Assembly: GCA_016763095.1 (NCBI GenBank)
Contig: JAESUK010000210.1
Span: forward strand, 1-14,740
DNA: 14,740 bases
From: Alphaproteobacteria bacterium
Lineage (GTDB): Bacteria; Pseudomonadota; Alphaproteobacteria; Micavibrionales; Micavibrionaceae
Reading direction: 5' to 3'
Shown: piece by piece, positions 13,444-14,740 of the stretch
Layout of the letters: each line of letters opens with the position of its first letter
How positions within the stretch are numbered: position 1 is the stretch's first letter
Position numbers and translations under genes: made by a program
Notes under the pieces: model-generated
What the model was told of the DNA's origin: nothing
Databases searched by the model: none
Seen by the model: the letters and a program-made list of their open reading frames with translations, nothing else

Positions 13444-14220
13444 TTACTCCTTGCTTTCTTCTGGAGTTTCAACCGGCGCATCAGATTTCACTTCAGCAGG
13501 TGTCTCAGATGCTATCGCCTCTGTCTCCTCCGTTGGTGTAACCTCAGCCGTTTTCAAACCTGCTGGGAAAGGAGCTCCATCAATAACATCATGCTTCTCA
13601 GCATCTTGTATAAGAACCCATCCTTTGTTAGCTCCAGGCACTGCGCCCTTTACCAAAATCAAACCTTCTGCTTCATCAACAGCCACAATTTTCAAACTTT
13701 GTGTTGTTTGACGAACATCACCCATGTGACCAGCCATTTTCTTGCCTTTAAAAACCTTACCAGGATCCTGACACTGACCAGTTGAACCAAGCGCTCTATG
13801 GGAAACCGACACACCATGTGTTGCGCGCATTCCACCAAAATTATGACGCTTCATCGCACCTTGGAAACCTTTACCTTTTGTCGTTCCAATTACATCAACA
13901 TATTGTCCTGAGATGTAATGGTTAACAGAAAGCTCAGCACCAACTTCAAGAACGTTATCCTGAGTAACACGGAACTCAGCAACCTTCTGCTTAGGCGCTA
14001 CCTTTGCTTTCGCAAAATGTCCCTTTTGTGCTTTATTTGTACGATTTGTTTTTCGTACGCCAGCACCAAGCTGAATAGCTGTGTAGCCATCTGTCTCTTC
14101 TGTACGAACAGACACGACTTGACATCCATCAACCTTCAATACAGTCACGGGAATCTGACGACCATCTTCATCGAAGATTCTTGTCATCCCTTCCTTTTTC
14201 GCAATCATTCCGGTTCTCAT
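13444..14220 (-). CDS. rplC: 50S ribosomal protein L3 with acidic C-terminal extension
   Basis: L3 starts large-subunit assembly and reaches toward the peptidyl transferase centre. Residues 1 to about 220 match the family: MRTGMIAKKEGMTRIFDEDG, then KGKGFQGAMKRHNFGGMRATHG (115-136), then SHRALGSTGQCQDPGKVFKGKKMAGHMG (140-167). Gln149 in GSTGQ aligns with the glutamine methylated by PrmB in E. coli. The last 38 or so residues are Glu/Thr/Ala/Pro-rich and acidic (TPTEETEAIASETPAEVKSD), making 258 residues against 209 in E. coli. C-terminally extended L3 is known in alphaproteobacteria; the role is unclear. TTGGAGTAAG lies before the ATG. Confidence 0.98.
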   Translation of the reverse strand: MRTGMIAKKEGMTRIFDEDGRQIPVTVLKVDGCQVVSVRTEETDGYTAIQLGAGVRKTNRTNKAQKGHFAKAKVAPKQKVAEFRVTQDNVLEVGAELSVNHYISGQYVDVIGTTKGKGFQGAMKRHNFGGMRATHGVSVSHRALGSTGQCQDPGKVFKGKKMAGHMGDVRQTTQSLKIVAVDEAEGLILVKGAVPGANKGWVLIQDAEKHDVIDGAPFPAGLKTAEVTPTEETEAIASETPAEVKSDAPVETPEESKE

Positions 14221-14261
14221 TGTCTTACTCCAAATAACCTTGTTGTCAGCTAAGCTTCAAA

Positions 14262-14582
14262 TTATGCCGCTTGACCAATTTTAATTTCAACATCCACTCC
14301 CGCAGCCAAATCTAGCTTCATCAAAGCATCAATAGTCTGTGGTGTTGGATCTACGATCTCAATCAATCTCTTGTGTGTACGTATCTCGAACTGTTCCATC
14401 GAGTTTTTATTCACGTGTGGTGAACGTAGCACACAAAATTTCTCTTTACGTGTCGGCAAAGGAACCGGTCCACGAACACCTGCACTTGTGCGTTTAGCTG
14501 TATTTACAATCTCTGCTGTAGCTACGTCTAAGACACGGTGGTCAAATGCTTTTAATCTAATGCGTATTGTTTGTGCATCCAT
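14262..14582 (-). CDS. rpsJ: 30S ribosomal protein S10 (NusE)
   Basis: S10 is a head protein and, as NusE, joins NusB in antitermination and bridges NusG to the ribosome. The 106-residue protein begins MDAQTIRIRLKAFDHRVLD and carries GPVPLPTRKEKFCVLRSPHVNKNS (38-61) and FEIRTHKRLIEIVDPTPQT (65-83). GGAGAAAATATC precedes the ATG. The start lies 27 bases after the tuf stop, so S10 is most simply co-transcribed with tuf, leaving no room for a long regulatory leader. Confidence 0.98.
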   Translation of the reverse strand: MDAQTIRIRLKAFDHRVLDVATAEIVNTAKRTSAGVRGPVPLPTRKEKFCVLRSPHVNKNSMEQFEIRTHKRLIEIVDPTPQTIDALMKLDLAAGVDVEIKIGQAA

Positions 14583-14609
14583 GATATTTTCTCCGGTTCC
14601 TAACCTTAA

Positions 14610-14740
14610 TTACTTAATAATTTTACCAACAACACCGGCACCAACAGTACGGCCACCTTCGCGTATCGCAAAGCGTAAACCGTCTTCCATCGCAATCGGT
14701 GCAATCAGGGTAACAACAACTGATACATTATCACCTGGCA
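14610..14740 (-). CDS. tuf: elongation factor Tu (partial, C-terminal end only)
   Basis: Only the last 43 codons or so are inside the window. They read PGDNVSVVVTLIAPIAMEDG followed by LRFAIREGGRTVGAGVVGKI and IK, which is the end of the third beta-barrel domain of EF-Tu. EF-Tu delivers aminoacyl-tRNA to the ribosome as a GTP complex. Its place immediately before rpsJ matches the str-S10 junction common in alphaproteobacteria. The GTPase domain lies beyond the right edge, so activity and copy number cannot be judged. Confidence 0.97.
   Translation of the reverse strand, partial: PGDNVSVVVTLIAPIAMEDGLRFAIREGGRTVGAGVVGKIIK

Noticed and set aside
13444..13560. Possible frameshift giving the odd acidic end of L3
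   Set aside because: The frame continues without interruption, the end supplies the rplD ribosome binding site, and extended acidic L3 tails occur in alphaproteobacteria.

Overview
The window is the tuf/S10/spc ribosomal-protein region of a bacterium, almost certainly an alphaproteobacterium, with every gene on the minus strand. Three things point there. The order is secY-adk-rpsM with no rpmJ in between. Adenylate kinase is the short-LID type. The SecY, L14, S8 and S14 sequences are alphaproteobacterial in style, and S14 is the 101-residue zinc-free form. Base composition is moderately AT-rich. I cannot place it below class level from sequence alone.

In transcription order (right to left) the layout is as follows. 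The 3' end of tuf (EF-Tu) is cut by the window edge. It is followed by rpsJ, rplC, rplD, rplW, rplB, rpsS, rplV, rpsC, rplP, rpmC, rpsQ, rplN, rplX, rplE, rpsN, rpsH, rplF, rplR, rpsE, rpmD and rplO. Gaps are mostly 2-57 bases, and several ribosome binding sites lie inside the preceding gene. Together these genes supply much of both ribosomal subunits and an elongation factor. L29, S17 and L30 carry unusual Lys/Ala/Thr-rich tails, and L3 has a long acidic tail.

Immediately after rplO is a textbook intrinsic terminator with a UUCG loop. Between it and secY, where rplO and secY are normally neighbours, lie two unrecognised genes (3647-4558 and 2527-3534). Their proteins share an N-terminal motif and a later LPxxxNI motif, so they look like diverged paralogues. 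secY and adk follow as a pair (translocon and adenylate kinase). A 170-base spacer then holds a near-consensus sigma70-type promoter for rpsM, the first gene of the alpha operon, which runs off the left edge.

The usually continuous S10-spc-alpha cluster therefore seems split into at least three transcription units: tuf to rplO; the two-gene insert and secY-adk, each with candidate promoters; and rpsM onward. The candidate promoters before the insert and before secY share a 14-base element (12 of 14 identical) at the same spacing from their -35 boxes. Short inverted repeats flank the insert. The insert and this re-wiring are the most interesting part of the window; the rest is conserved core biology. 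No RNA genes, CRISPR arrays, transposases or recombinases are visible, and no gene-free stretch exceeds 300 bases.
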